Position numbers and translations under genes: made by a program. A DNA stretch of 41,873 nucleotides from Methylibium sp035476815 (GTDB taxonomy: Bacteria > Pseudomonadota > Gammaproteobacteria > Burkholderiales > Burkholderiaceae_C): NCBI GenBank assembly GCA_035476815.1, contig DATILD010000049.1, positions 1 through 41,873 of the forward strand, read 5' to 3'. Numbering within the stretch: the stretch's first letter is position 1; each line of letters begins with the position of its first letter. Positions 1-8,343 of the stretch are shown here, piece after piece. The notes under the pieces are model-generated. The model did no database searches and was not told where the DNA came from. It saw only the letters and a program-made list of their open reading frames with translations.

Positions 1-1
1 C

Positions 2-652
2 TACCGCTACACGCTGGCCGGCACGGAAGTGTCCGCGCTGCTGGGCCGCATGCCTTCCGCCGTGGGCTACCAGCCGACGCTGGCCGAAGAAATGGGCCGC
101 TTGCAAGAGCGCATCACGTCCACCAAGGTCGGCTCGATCACCTCGATCCAGGCCGTGTACGTGCCGGCGGATGACTTGACCGATCCGTCGCCCGCCACCA
201 CGTTCGCTCACTTGGACTCGACCGTCGTGCTGTCGCGCGACATCGCGTCGCTTGGCATCTATCCCGCCGTGGACCCGCTCGACTCCACCAGCCGCCAGCT
301 CGATCCGTTGGTCGTCGGCGAAGACCACTACAACACGGCCCGCGCCGTGCAGAACACGCTGCAGCGCTACAAGGAATTGCGCGACATCATCGCGATCCTG
401 GGCATGGACGAACTGGCCCCGGAAGACAAGCTGGCCGTGTCGCGCGCGCGCAAGATCCAGCGCTTCCTTTCGCAGCCCTTCCACGTCGCCGAGGTCTTCA
501 CGGGCTCGCCGGGCAAGTACGTGCCGCTGAAGGAAACCATCCGCGGCTTCAAGATGATCGTGGCCGGCGAGTGCGACGCGCTGCCCGAGCAGGCCTTCTA
601 CATGGTCGGCACGATCGACGAGGCCTTCGAGAAGGCCAAGAAGATTCAGTAA
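2..652 (+). CDS. atpD: F1F0 ATP synthase subunit beta, C-terminal part (partial at window edge)
   Basis: This is the last 216 residues of the catalytic beta subunit of the F1 sector, which makes ATP from ADP and phosphate using the proton gradient. The frame is open from base 2, so the start lies outside the window. Highly conserved stretches are visible: GYQPTLAEEMGRLQERITST, the SITSIQAVYVPADDLTDP segment, the SRDIASLGIYPAVDPLDS segment and the C-terminal QPFHVAEVFTGSPGKYVPL helical-domain motif. The TAA stop is followed 12 bases later by atpC, the usual end of a bacterial atp operon. The Walker A/B part of the protein lies upstream of the window. Identification is near certain. Confidence 0.98.
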   Translation, partial: YRYTLAGTEVSALLGRMPSAVGYQPTLAEEMGRLQERITSTKVGSITSIQAVYVPADDLTDPSPATTFAHLDSTVVLSRDIASLGIYPAVDPLDSTSRQLDPLVVGEDHYNTARAVQNTLQRYKELRDIIAILGMDELAPEDKLAVSRARKIQRFLSQPFHVAEVFTGSPGKYVPLKETIRGFKMIVAGECDALPEQAFYMVGTIDEAFEKAKKIQ

Positions 653-664
653 GGGGAAGCCTGC

Positions 665-1081
665 ATGGCCACCATCCACGTCGACGTCGTCTCCGCCGAA
701 GCCTCGATCTTCTCGGGCGAGGCGAAGTTCGTCGCGCTGCCCGGCGAGATGGGCGAGCTCGGCATCTACCCGCGCCACACGCCGCTGATCACCCGCATCA
801 AGCCGGGCGCGGTGCGCGTCGAGCGGGCCGATAACGGCCAGGAAGAGTTCGTCTTCGTGGCCGGCGGCATCCTCGAGGTGCAGCCGGACCGCGTCACGGT
901 CCTGGCCGACACCGCGATCCGCGGCGCCGACCTCGACGAGGCCAAAGCCGAGGAGGCCAAGAAGGTCGCCGAGGAAGCGATGAAGAACGCCAAGAGCGAC
1001 ATCGACTTCGCCAAGGCGCAGAGCGAATTCGCGACGATGGCGGCGCAGATCGCCGCGCTGCGCAAGTTCCGCAAGAAGTAA
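665..1081 (+). CDS. atpC: F1F0 ATP synthase subunit epsilon
   Basis: Epsilon is the central-stalk subunit that couples rotation to catalysis and can inhibit ATP hydrolysis. The 138-residue product has the usual size and two-part build: an N-terminal beta-sandwich (about residues 1-88, with GEMGELGIYPRHTPLIT and the GGILEVQPDRVTVLADTA strand region) and a C-terminal helical hairpin rich in Ala, Glu and Lys (about 89-138). A purine-rich GGGGAAG lies just before the ATG, and the start sits 12 bases after the atpD stop. It is the last gene of the operon; a hairpin terminator follows. Confidence 0.97.
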   Translation: MATIHVDVVSAEASIFSGEAKFVALPGEMGELGIYPRHTPLITRIKPGAVRVERADNGQEEFVFVAGGILEVQPDRVTVLADTAIRGADLDEAKAEEAKKVAEEAMKNAKSDIDFAKAQSEFATMAAQIAALRKFRKK

Positions 1082-1105
1082 GGCGCGCCGAGCGCCCGCG
1101 GATCC

Positions 1106-1130
1106 CGAAGCCCGCCACCGGCGGGCTTCG
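1106..1130 (+). terminator. Hairpin terminator after atpC
   Basis: A perfect 11-bp inverted repeat (CGAAGCCCGCC, loop ACC, GGCGGGCTTCG) lies 25 bases after the atpC stop and before the convergent yidB-like gene. There is only a short CTTT after it rather than a long T run, so it may terminate weakly or from both directions. Confidence 0.7.
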
Positions 1131-1147
1131 CCGCTTTCGGGGGCGGC

Positions 1148-1573
1148 TCAGTGCCGGCTGAAGCGGTCCAGCACGCTGCCCAGGTCGCCGAAGCCGGAGC
1201 TGTCGACGTCGGGCAGCCGCCCTTCGGGCGTCAGCCGGTCCACGACGTCGGGCAGCAGCCGCGACAGGCGGCGCACCGCATCGCCGGTCGGCAGCCCGAG
1301 CTGCTGCGCGAAGCGGTCGAGCCAATCGTGCCCGAGCACCGTCTGCAACTGCTCCGCCGACACCGGCAGGTTGTTGCCGGTCCCGACCCAGGAGGCCGCG
1401 ACCTCGCCCAGTCCGCCGACCTGCAGTTGCTGCACCAGCCCGGCCAGGCCGCCGGGGCCTTCGTCGCGACCGTCCTCGGCGAGGGTCGCGATCACCGCGC
1501 GCAGACCATCGCCTTGCCCACTGCTGCCGCGGCCGCCGGACAGCGCGCCGAGCACCGAGTTCAACAGCCCCAT
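1148..1573 (-). CDS. YidB family (DUF937) protein
   Basis: A 141-residue soluble protein resembling the YidB/DUF937 family, whose function is not established. It opens with MGLLNSVLGALSGG, typical of the family, followed by a Gly/Ser-rich linker, a GLAGLVQQLQVGGLGEVAASW helical segment and WVGTGNNLPVSAEQLQ, the family signature. The C-terminal half is helical and acidic. An in-frame TTG lies 21 bases further upstream, but the ATG at 1573 has a clear GGAGGG ribosome site and gives the expected N-terminus. It converges with atpC and shares the hairpin between them. Confidence 0.8.
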   Translation of the reverse strand: MGLLNSVLGALSGGRGSSGQGDGLRAVIATLAEDGRDEGPGGLAGLVQQLQVGGLGEVAASWVGTGNNLPVSAEQLQTVLGHDWLDRFAQQLGLPTGDAVRRLSRLLPDVVDRLTPEGRLPDVDSSGFGDLGSVLDRFSRH

Positions 1574-1679
1574 GGCTGGCCCTCCGTGGATCAAACAGGC
1601 GCCGATTGTGCAGGGCTGCGGGCGGCGATCGCGAAAGCCCCGCTGCCGAGTCCTGTTTGCAGTTGTTACCCCGCCCGGC

Positions 1680-2420
1680 TCAGGCGAACAAGGCGGTCAG
1701 CGCACCCAGCACGGCCAGCGGCGCGGTCTCGGCGCGCAGCACGCGCGGCCCGAGCGTGACCGCCTGAAGCCCGGCGGTGCGGGCGGCAGCCTCCTCGGCC
1801 GGGCTCAGGCCGCCCTCCGGGCCGCTGAGCAGCAGCAGTTCGCGCGCCGCCGCCTGCAGCGCCGGCCGGAGCGCCTCGCAGACCGGCAGGGCGCCATCCA
1901 CCAGGCTCAGCACGAGGCGCGCCTCGCCGGCCGCCGGCGGCAGCGCGAGCAGCCAGTCGGCGCAGCGCTGCACCGGCCGGATCAGCGGCAGCCGGCTGCG
2001 GCCGCATTGCTCGGCGCTGGCCGCGGCCACCGACTGCCAATGCGCCTGGCGGCGCTCGGCGCGCTCGCCGGCAAGTCGCAGCACCGAACGCTCGCACAGC
2101 AGCGGCTGGACCGCCGCCGCGCCGAGCTCGGTGGCCTTCTCGACCAGCCAGTCCATGCGTTCGTTGGCGGGCATGCCGACCGCCAGCGTCACCGCGATCG
2201 GCAGCTCGCGGTCGATCGCCACCGCGGCGCCGACCCGCACCTGGACCTCGCTGCGGCCGATCCGCAGCAGCTCGGCCGACCAGTCGCTGCCGCGGCCGTC
2301 GAACAGCGTGACGGCATCGCCGGGTTGCAGCCGCAGCACCTGCACATGGCGCGCCGCGGCCGGCGGCAGCACGGCCTCGAGGCCGGCCGCGAGCGCGAGG
2401 TCGACGTGGAAGCGCGGCAT
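1680..2420 (-). CDS. rsmE: 16S rRNA m3U1498 methyltransferase
   Basis: RsmE is a SPOUT-fold methyltransferase that uses SAM to methylate N3 of U1498 in 16S rRNA within the 30S subunit. The 246-residue length is standard. It has an N-terminal PUA-like domain (about 1-75, with HVLRL-like AARHVQVLRLQPGD and VTLFDGRG) and a C-terminal knotted SPOUT domain (about 80-246) with KATELG, LLLLSGPEGGLSPAEE and the LGPRVLRAETAPLAVL cofactor-loop motif. The ATG lies four bases after the stop of the upstream kinase gene on the same strand, so the two are probably co-transcribed. In some relatives a murU gene sits near this position; none is present here. Confidence 0.95.
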   Translation of the reverse strand: MPRFHVDLALAAGLEAVLPPAAARHVQVLRLQPGDAVTLFDGRGSDWSAELLRIGRSEVQVRVGAAVAIDRELPIAVTLAVGMPANERMDWLVEKATELGAAAVQPLLCERSVLRLAGERAERRQAHWQSVAAASAEQCGRSRLPLIRPVQRCADWLLALPPAAGEARLVLSLVDGALPVCEALRPALQAAARELLLLSGPEGGLSPAEEAAARTAGLQAVTLGPRVLRAETAPLAVLGALTALFA

Positions 2421-2424
2421 GGCC

Positions 2425-3483
2425 TCAGAAGGTGTAGCCGGCGGAACGCTCGGTGCCGGCCAGTCGCTCCAGCAACGCCGCCAGCGGCTTCAGCCCGCTG
2501 TAGCGCATCGCGACGCGGTGCGCATAGCGCCACACCAGCGGCAGGTCCTTCAGGTAGCCGTCCTTGCCGTCGCGGTGGTACAGCCGCGCGAAGATGCCCA
2601 GCACCTTCAGGTGGCGCTGCAGGCCCATCCACTCGAAGTCACGCCAGAACGTGCCGAAGTCGTCGGGCACCGGCAGCCCGGCCTTGCGCGCACGCTCCCA
2701 CCAGCGGACCGCCCAGTCGATCTGCACCTCCTCGTCCCACTCGACATAGGCGTCGCGCAGCAGCGAGGCGAGGTCGTAGCTCACCGGGCCCCAGACCGCG
2801 TCCTGGAAGTCGAGCACGCCCGGCCCGCCGGTCACGCCGCCGAGCATCAGGTTGCGCGAGTGGTAGTCGCGGTGCACCAGCACCGACGGCTGGGCGGTGC
2901 AGGCGTCGAGGATCAGCGCCATGCAGCGCGCCAGCTGCTCGCGCTCGCGGTCCGACAGCGTCGCGCCGCAGTGGCGCGCGATGTACCAGTCGGGGAACAG
3001 GTCGAGCTCGCGCTGCAGCGGCGCGCGGTCGTAGGGCGGGACGTCCGTGGCGGCTTCGATGCCCTGCAGCCGCACCAGTGCGTCGATCGCGTCGAGGTAG
3101 AGGCCATGGGCCTGGGCCGCGTCGAGCCGCGGCGGGCCCTCGAGCGCGGCCAGGTAGGTGGTCGAGCCCAGGTCGCCGAGCAGCAGGAAGCCCTGCGGCC
3201 GGTCCCAGTCCAGCACCTCGGGCACCCGCAGGCCGCCGCGCTGCAGCAAGCCGGCGACCTTGACGAAGGGCGTGCAGTCCTCGTGCTGCGGCGGCGCGTC
3301 CATCACGATGCGCGGGCCGTCGCGGCCGTCGATGCGGAAGTAGCGGCGGAAGCTCGCGTCGGCGCTGGCCGGCCGCAGGCTGGCGGCGTCGAGGCCGAGC
3401 CCGGCAGGCAGGGCGGCGAGCCAGCGTTCGAAGGCGGCGTGGCGCGCCGGGTCGGTCCAGGCGATGGTCGGGGCAGGGCTCAA
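2425..3483 (-). CDS. amgK: AmgK-like N-acetylmuramate/N-acetylglucosamine kinase (APH-fold phosphotransferase)
   Basis: A 352-residue aminoglycoside-phosphotransferase-fold kinase. In the AmgK family the enzyme phosphorylates the anomeric carbon of MurNAc or GlcNAc during peptidoglycan recycling. The catalytic loop VLVHRDYHSRNLML (catalytic Asp206, Asn211) and the metal-binding VLDFQDAVWGP (Asp225) are intact; the FLLLGDLGSTTYL region and the helical C-lobe follow the family. No ATG fits the N-terminus. I chose the TTG at 3483 because an AGAGG site precedes it at good spacing and the family-like start follows. The gene is divergent from lptD, a placement also known in Pseudomonas. The substrate is inferred from family and context. 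Confidence 0.82.
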   Translation of the reverse strand: MSPAPTIAWTDPARHAAFERWLAALPAGLGLDAASLRPASADASFRRYFRIDGRDGPRIVMDAPPQHEDCTPFVKVAGLLQRGGLRVPEVLDWDRPQGFLLLGDLGSTTYLAALEGPPRLDAAQAHGLYLDAIDALVRLQGIEAATDVPPYDRAPLQRELDLFPDWYIARHCGATLSDREREQLARCMALILDACTAQPSVLVHRDYHSRNLMLGGVTGGPGVLDFQDAVWGPVSYDLASLLRDAYVEWDEEVQIDWAVRWWERARKAGLPVPDDFGTFWRDFEWMGLQRHLKVLGIFARLYHRDGKDGYLKDLPLVWRYAHRVAMRYSGLKPLAALLERLAGTERSAGYTF

Positions 3484-3726
3484 GCGGGGGCCTCTCGGGG
3501 CAGGGGCGTCGGGTGGGGCGCGCCGCCGGGCCCGGCTCGGGGCCTCGCTGCGGCGAGGGGCGCGTGGAATAATCGATTCTACAAATCGCCTTCGCCGGCC
3601 GGCGCTGCGGCGCCGATGTCGGCCCCGCAGCGGCACGCGGCGGACACCTCCGCAGTCGCCCGCTCGCTCCGTCCCTTGCCGCGCTCCCCGTTCCGACTCC
3701 CGCGTACCGCCACCATCGACCGCTCG
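3484..3726. promoter_or_regulatory. Divergent promoter region between the amgK-like gene and lptD
   Basis: These 243 bases separate two divergently read genes. Most are GC-rich, but an AT-rich island at about 3566-3590 (GGAATAATCGATTCTACAAA) is the likely site of RNA polymerase melting for one or both directions. I could not align a confident -35/-10 pair. Confidence 0.4.
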
Positions 3727-6111
3727 ATGCCGCGACGCACGCCCATCGCGCTCGCCGCGTGCTGGGCGCTGGCCGCTGCGGTGGCGCCGCCCGTGGCCGC
3801 GCAGAGCACCGGCCCGGCGCTGCCCGCGGTCGGCGGCGACGGCCCGGTGACGATCGAAGCCGACCGCCTCAGCGGCCGGCCCGACCGTGAGACGGTGGCC
3901 GAGGGCCAGGTCGAGTTCCGTCGCGGCCCGATCACGATCAAGGCCGAGCGGCTCGAGTACTCGCAGCCGACCGACACCGCGCGCGCCTCCGGCAACGTCG
4001 AGGTGCGGCGCGACGGCAACGTGTTCCGCGGCCCCGAGCTGCAGCTCGAGGTGCAGCGCTTCCAGGGCTGGTTCCGCGAGCCCAGCTACTTCTTCGAGCG
4101 CACCCAGGCCGGCGGCAGCGCCGAGCGCTTCGACTTCCTCGACGAGCACCGCGGCGTCGCCACCGGCGCCACCTACACCAGCTGCCCCGCGCCCGACCCG
4201 GCCTGGGTGCTGAGCACGCGCCGCGTGCGCCTGGACAACGAGGCCGACGAGGGCCAGGCCGAGGGCGCGGTGCTGCGCTTCTACGGCGTGCCCATCCTCG
4301 CGCTGCCGACGATGAGCTTCCCGCTGTCGGACGCACGCAAGTCGGGCTGGCTGCCGCCGACCCTCAACTTCGACAACAAGAGCGGCCTCGAGGTCGCGGC
4401 GCCCTATTACCTGAACCTCGCGCCGAACCGCGACCTGACGCTGACCCCGGCGGTCTACACGCGGCGCGGCGCCGGCATCGGCGCCGAGTTCCGCTACCTC
4501 GAACCCGGCTACCGCGGCACGCTCGAGACCCATGTGCTGCCGAGCGACCGCGTCGCCGACCGCGACCGCTGGTCGTTGCTGGTGGACCACGAGGCGCGCT
4601 GGGACGGGCCGGCGGTCGGCGAGGTTGATTACCGCGTCGGCATCCAGCGCGTCTCCGACGACGACCACTGGAAGGACTTCTCGCGCGGCGTGCCCAGCCT
4701 GACACCGCGCCTGCTGCCGGCCTACGCCCAGGCGCAGCGGCGCTTCGAGAGCCGCTTCGGCGACACCGTGGCGTATGCGCGCGTGCAGCACTGGCAGGTG
4801 CTGCAGGACCTGGATCCGGCCAGCCGCATCGTCGCGCCCTACCGGCGCGAGCCGCAACTCGGCCTGCGCCAGCGCGGCGGCGCGGGAGGCTTCGAGTGGA
4901 CCTGGGAAACCGAGATCAACCGCTTCGACAACGAGGACCGCACGCTGCAGGCCGGCAACCGGGTGCATGCGCTCGGCTCGCTGACGCGGCCCTGGTGGCC
5001 GATGGGAACGCCGGGCTGGACGGTCACGCCGCGGCTGTCGTTCAATGCTGCGGCCTACGACCTCGACCAGCCGCTGGCCAGCGGCGGCCGCAGCGCCTCG
5101 CGCTTCATCCCCACGCTGGCGCTCGACAGCGCCTGGGTGTTCGAGCGCGAGAGCCGCTGGTTCGGCCGCACGCTGACGCAGACGCTCGAGCCGCGGCTGC
5201 TGTATGTCAACACGCCGTTCCGCGAGCAGGCCGAGCTGCCGCTGTTCGACACCGCGCCGCTGGACTTCAACTTCAGCTCGATCTATGCCGACAGCGCCTT
5301 TTCCGGCATCGACCGCGTCTCCGACGCCCACCAGGTCACGCTGGGCGTGACGACCCGTTTCCTCGACCGCGACAGCGGCGCCGAGGCGCTGCGTCTCGGC
5401 CTGGCGCAGCGCTTCCTGCTGCGCGACCAGCGCATCACGCCCGACGGCACGCCGGTCACGCGCCGCTGGTCCGACCTGCTGCTGCTCGGCTCGACCACGC
5501 TGGTGCCGCACTGGTGGCTCGACGGCACGCTGCAGTTCGACGCCGACCAGAGCCGCATCGCGCGCAGCATCGTCGGGGCGCGCTACTCGCCCGGTCCGCT
5601 GCGCACCGTCAACGTCGCCTACCGCTATGCGCGCGACACCGTCGGCCCGTCGCCGGCGGCGCAGCTGACGCGCAGCGCCAGCGACCAGATCGAGCTCGGC
5701 TGGCAATGGCCGCTGAACGCCGCGGGGCGCGAGAACGCGCTGGCCCAGCAGGCCCGCGACGCGCTGCTGCGCGACGGCACGACCGCGCCGCCGCGGCCGG
5801 CAGCCGGCGCCGGCTGCCCCGGCGCCTGGTACACCGTCGGGCGCATCAACTACAGCCGGCGCGACTCGCGCATCACCGACTCGATCTTCGGCTTCGAATA
5901 CGACTCGGGCTGCTGGATCGGCCGCATCGTTGCCGAGCGCCTGTCCACCGGCCGCAGCGAGGCCACCACGCGGCTGCTGCTGCAGCTCGAGCTGGTCGGG
6001 CTGTCGCGGCTGGGTTCGAACCCGCTGAACACGCTGAAGGACAATATCCCCGGCTACCGGCTGCTGCGCGAGGATGCGCAGACGGTCAGCCCGGCCTTCT
6101 CGACCCCCTGA
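3727..6111 (+). CDS. lptD: LPS-assembly outer-membrane protein LptD
   Basis: LptD is the outer-membrane beta-barrel that, with LptE, inserts lipopolysaccharide into the outer leaflet. The 794-residue product starts with a signal peptide (about 1-25, cleavage after PPVAAQ), then an LptA-like domain (about 40-150: VTIEADRLSG, AEGQVEFRRGPITIKAERLEY, ASGNVEVRRDGN) and the large barrel domain, including FPLSDARKSGWLPPTL. The ATG at 3727 is preferred because it puts the signal peptide first; an ATG at 3616 would add 37 unlikely residues. Mature cysteines are at 153, 697 and 729 only, fewer than the four-cysteine pattern of E. coli (C31, C173, C724, C725). It heads an lptD-surA-rsmA run. Confidence 0.95.
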   Translation: MPRRTPIALAACWALAAAVAPPVAAQSTGPALPAVGGDGPVTIEADRLSGRPDRETVAEGQVEFRRGPITIKAERLEYSQPTDTARASGNVEVRRDGNVFRGPELQLEVQRFQGWFREPSYFFERTQAGGSAERFDFLDEHRGVATGATYTSCPAPDPAWVLSTRRVRLDNEADEGQAEGAVLRFYGVPILALPTMSFPLSDARKSGWLPPTLNFDNKSGLEVAAPYYLNLAPNRDLTLTPAVYTRRGAGIGAEFRYLEPGYRGTLETHVLPSDRVADRDRWSLLVDHEARWDGPAVGEVDYRVGIQRVSDDDHWKDFSRGVPSLTPRLLPAYAQAQRRFESRFGDTVAYARVQHWQVLQDLDPASRIVAPYRREPQLGLRQRGGAGGFEWTWETEINRFDNEDRTLQAGNRVHALGSLTRPWWPMGTPGWTVTPRLSFNAAAYDLDQPLASGGRSASRFIPTLALDSAWVFERESRWFGRTLTQTLEPRLLYVNTPFREQAELPLFDTAPLDFNFSSIYADSAFSGIDRVSDAHQVTLGVTTRFLDRDSGAEALRLGLAQRFLLRDQRITPDGTPVTRRWSDLLLLGSTTLVPHWWLDGTLQFDADQSRIARSIVGARYSPGPLRTVNVAYRYARDTVGPSPAAQLTRSASDQIELGWQWPLNAAGRENALAQQARDALLRDGTTAPPRPAAGAGCPGAWYTVGRINYSRRDSRITDSIFGFEYDSGCWIGRIVAERLSTGRSEATTRLLLQLELVGLSRLGSNPLNTLKDNIPGYRLLREDAQTVSPAFSTP

Positions 6112-6133
6112 GCGATCTCCCCGCCTGCCTGCG

Positions 6134-7468
6134 ATGCCTCCTGTCCTGCTGCGTTCTCGATTCGACCTGGCCTGCCGGGTGCTGCTGTGCGCGCTCGCGG
6201 CCGCCGCCGTGCCGACTGCCGGGGCCCAGGCGCCGGCGGCTGCGGCCGTGGGGCGTTCGGGCGACCACATCGTCGCCGTCGTCAACCAGGAGCTGGTCAC
6301 CAACGGCGAGGTGCGCCAGCGCCTCGCGCTGGCCAAGCGCGAGGCAGCCCAGAGCGGCCAGCCGCTGCCGCCCGACACCGAGTTGCTGAAGCAGGTGCTC
6401 GAGATGCTGATCGACGAGCGTGCCCAGCTCACCCATGCCCGCGAAACCGGGATGCGCATCGATGCACCCGAGCTCGACCGCACGGTGGCCAGCGTGGCGG
6501 CGCAGAACCGCTTGACGGTCGACCAGCTGCGCCAGCGCCTGCAGCGCGATGGCATCGACTACGGCCAGTTCCGCCGCAGCCTGCGCGACCAGATGCTGCT
6601 CGAGCGCGTGCGCGAGCGCGAGGTGCAGGGCCTGATCAAGATCACCGATGCCGAGCTCGACACGATGCTGTCCTCGCGCAGCAGCGGGGTCGCGCCGCCG
6701 CAGTACAACGTGGCGCAGGTGGTGATCGGCGTGGCCGAGGGGGCGCCGGAGGCCGAGGTCGCGCAGCGGCGCGCGGTCGCCGAGCGCGCGTTGGCGCGTG
6801 CCGCCGCCGGCGAGGACTTCGCCAAGCTCGTCAACGAGCTGTCCAGCGGCCCGAAGGAGCAGGGCGGCGCGCTCGGCCTGCGTGGGGCCGACCGGCTGCC
6901 CGATCTGTTCGTCGAGGCGGTCCGCGATCTGCGCTCGGGGCAGGTCGTGCCGCAGCTGCTGCGCTCCGGGGCTGGCTTCCACGTGCTCAAGCTGGTTGAG
7001 AAGCGCGAGGGCGGCCTGCTGATCACGCAGACACGGGCGCGCCACATCCTGCTGCGGCCGTCGGCCCAGCTCAGCCAGCAGGCGGCGATCGAGCGCCTGG
7101 CCGAGTTCAAGCGCCAGGTCGAGAGCGGTGCCGCGAACTTCGCCCAGCTCGCCCGCGACAACTCCCAGGACGGCAGCGCAGCCCAGGGCGGCGACCTCGG
7201 CTGGGCCTCGCCGGGCCAGTTCGTGCCGGAGTTCGACGATGCGATGAAGCCGCTGGCGCCCAACCAGCTGTCGGCGCCGGTGGTGTCGCGCTTCGGCGTG
7301 CACCTGATCCAGGTGCTCGAGCGCCGCGACCAGCCGGTCGACCGCAAGCAGCAGCGCGAGGTCGCGCGCAACGTGCTGCGCGCGCAGAAGTTCGATGCCG
7401 CCTACCAGGAATGGTCGCGCGACATCCGCGCGCGCGCCTACGTGGAGATGCGGGAGCCGCCGCAGTGA
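6134..7468 (+). CDS. surA: Periplasmic chaperone and peptidyl-prolyl isomerase SurA
   Basis: SurA escorts unfolded outer-membrane proteins, LptD among them, across the periplasm to the Bam complex. The 444-residue protein has a signal peptide (about 1-32, ending TAGAQA), an N-terminal chaperone domain starting with DHIVAVVNQELVTNGEVRQR, and two parvulin-type rotamase domains (about 190-290 with QYNVAQVVIG and GGALGLRGADRLPDLF, and about 300-400 with TRARHILLRPS, GGDLGWASPGQFVPEFDDAM and SRFGVHLIQVLERR). It follows lptD by 22 bases. No strong ribosome site is seen before the ATG at 6134, but the signal peptide fixes the start. Confidence 0.96.
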   Translation: MPPVLLRSRFDLACRVLLCALAAAAVPTAGAQAPAAAAVGRSGDHIVAVVNQELVTNGEVRQRLALAKREAAQSGQPLPPDTELLKQVLEMLIDERAQLTHARETGMRIDAPELDRTVASVAAQNRLTVDQLRQRLQRDGIDYGQFRRSLRDQMLLERVREREVQGLIKITDAELDTMLSSRSSGVAPPQYNVAQVVIGVAEGAPEAEVAQRRAVAERALARAAAGEDFAKLVNELSSGPKEQGGALGLRGADRLPDLFVEAVRDLRSGQVVPQLLRSGAGFHVLKLVEKREGGLLITQTRARHILLRPSAQLSQQAAIERLAEFKRQVESGAANFAQLARDNSQDGSAAQGGDLGWASPGQFVPEFDDAMKPLAPNQLSAPVVSRFGVHLIQVLERRDQPVDRKQQREVARNVLRAQKFDAAYQEWSRDIRARAYVEMREPPQ

Positions 7469-8298
7469 CGGGGCGGGAGCGGGCCGAGCGCCGGGCCGCT
7501 CCGAAGCCGGCCCGCCCCCCCGCGGGGGGGCGGCCCCATGTCCCGCGCAAGCGCTTCGGCCAGCATTTCCTGGCCGACGGCGCGGTGATCGAGGCCATCG
7601 TCGCCGCGATCGACCCGCGTCCCGGCCAGGCGCTGGTCGAGATCGGCCCGGGCCTCGGCGCGATGACCGACCCGCTGGTGGTGCGCGCCGGCCATCTGAC
7701 CGTGATCGAGCTGGACCGCGATCTCGCCGCGCGGCTGCGGCGCCGGCCCGAGCTCACGGTGGTCGAGTCCGACGTGCTGAAGGTCGACATTGCCGCGCTG
7801 CCGCGGCCGGCGGGCGTGAAGCTGCGGCTGGTCGGCAACCTTCCCTACAACATCTCGACGCCCATCCTCTTTCACCTGCTGCCGGCGGCGGCGCTGGTCG
7901 AGGACCAGCACTTCATGCTGCAGCGCGAGGTGGTCGAGCGCATGGTCGCCGCGCCCGGCGGCAAGGACTACGGCCGGCTGTCGGTGATGCTGCAGTGGCG
8001 CTACGACCTCGAGTCGGTGCTCGACGTCCCGCCCGAGGCCTTCGAGCCGCCGCCGCGGGTCGAATCGGCGGTGGTGCGGATGCAGCCGCTGCCGGCGCCG
8101 CCGGCGCTCGACGCCGCGCTGCTGGAGGAGCTGGTGGCTGTCGCCTTCTCGCAGCGCCGCAAGCTGCTGCGCCACACGCTGGGCCGCTGGCTCGAGGCGC
8201 GCGGCGCGGCCGGCAGCTTCGACGTTCAGCGCCGCGCCGAGGAGGTGCCGGTGGCGGAGTACGTGGCGCTCGCGGCGCACCTGTCGCCACCCCCATGA
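7465..8298 (+). CDS. rsmA: 16S rRNA N6-dimethyladenosine transferase (KsgA)
   Basis: RsmA dimethylates A1518 and A1519 of 16S rRNA using SAM. The 277-residue protein has the core start VPRKRFGQHFLADGAVI, the SAM-binding VEIGPGLGAMTDPLV, the acidic VIELDRDLA, and the catalytic NLPYNISTPILFHLL motif; the C-terminal substrate domain follows (FEPPPRVESAVVRM). I chose the GTG at 7465, which overlaps the surA stop as GTGA and has GGGAG upstream. This gives a Pro/Arg-rich N-terminal extension of about 27 residues before the conserved core, with no other in-frame start between. pdxA, often found between surA and this gene, is absent here. Confidence 0.94.
   Translation: MTGRERAERRAAPKPARPPAGGRPHVPRKRFGQHFLADGAVIEAIVAAIDPRPGQALVEIGPGLGAMTDPLVVRAGHLTVIELDRDLAARLRRRPELTVVESDVLKVDIAALPRPAGVKLRLVGNLPYNISTPILFHLLPAAALVEDQHFMLQREVVERMVAAPGGKDYGRLSVMLQWRYDLESVLDVPPEAFEPPPRVESAVVRMQPLPAPPALDAALLEELVAVAFSQRRKLLRHTLGRWLEARGAAGSFDVQRRAEEVPVAEYVALAAHLSPPP
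7512..7533. repeat. 22-bp perfect palindrome with C7 and G7 runs inside rsmA
   Basis: Within codons 16-23 of rsmA, a run of seven C (7515-7521) and a run of seven G (7524-7530) form a perfect 22-bp palindrome centred on GC at 7522-7523. It encodes the non-conserved Pro/Gly part of the N-terminal extension. Such homopolymers can slip during replication, and the mRNA could fold tightly about 50 bases after the start. Confidence 0.8.
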
Positions 8299-8301
8299 AC
8301 A

Positions 8302-8321
8302 ACGGGCCCCGCGGGGCCCGT
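8302..8321. terminator. 20-bp palindrome, probable bidirectional terminator
   Basis: ACGGGCCCCGCGGGGCCCGT is a perfect palindrome starting four bases after the rsmA stop and 23 bases before the stop of the small minus-strand ORF. It can form a very stable hairpin in either transcript. No long T run follows on either side. Confidence 0.6.
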
Positions 8322-8343
8322 CGTCATGAAGAGGCGGTGGCGC

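Noticed and set aside
2425..6555. Very long open frame on the minus strand opposite lptD
   Set aside because: High third-position G/C removes stop codons on the opposite strand. The translation is Arg/Ala/Val-rich without motifs; only the 2425-3483 part is a real gene.
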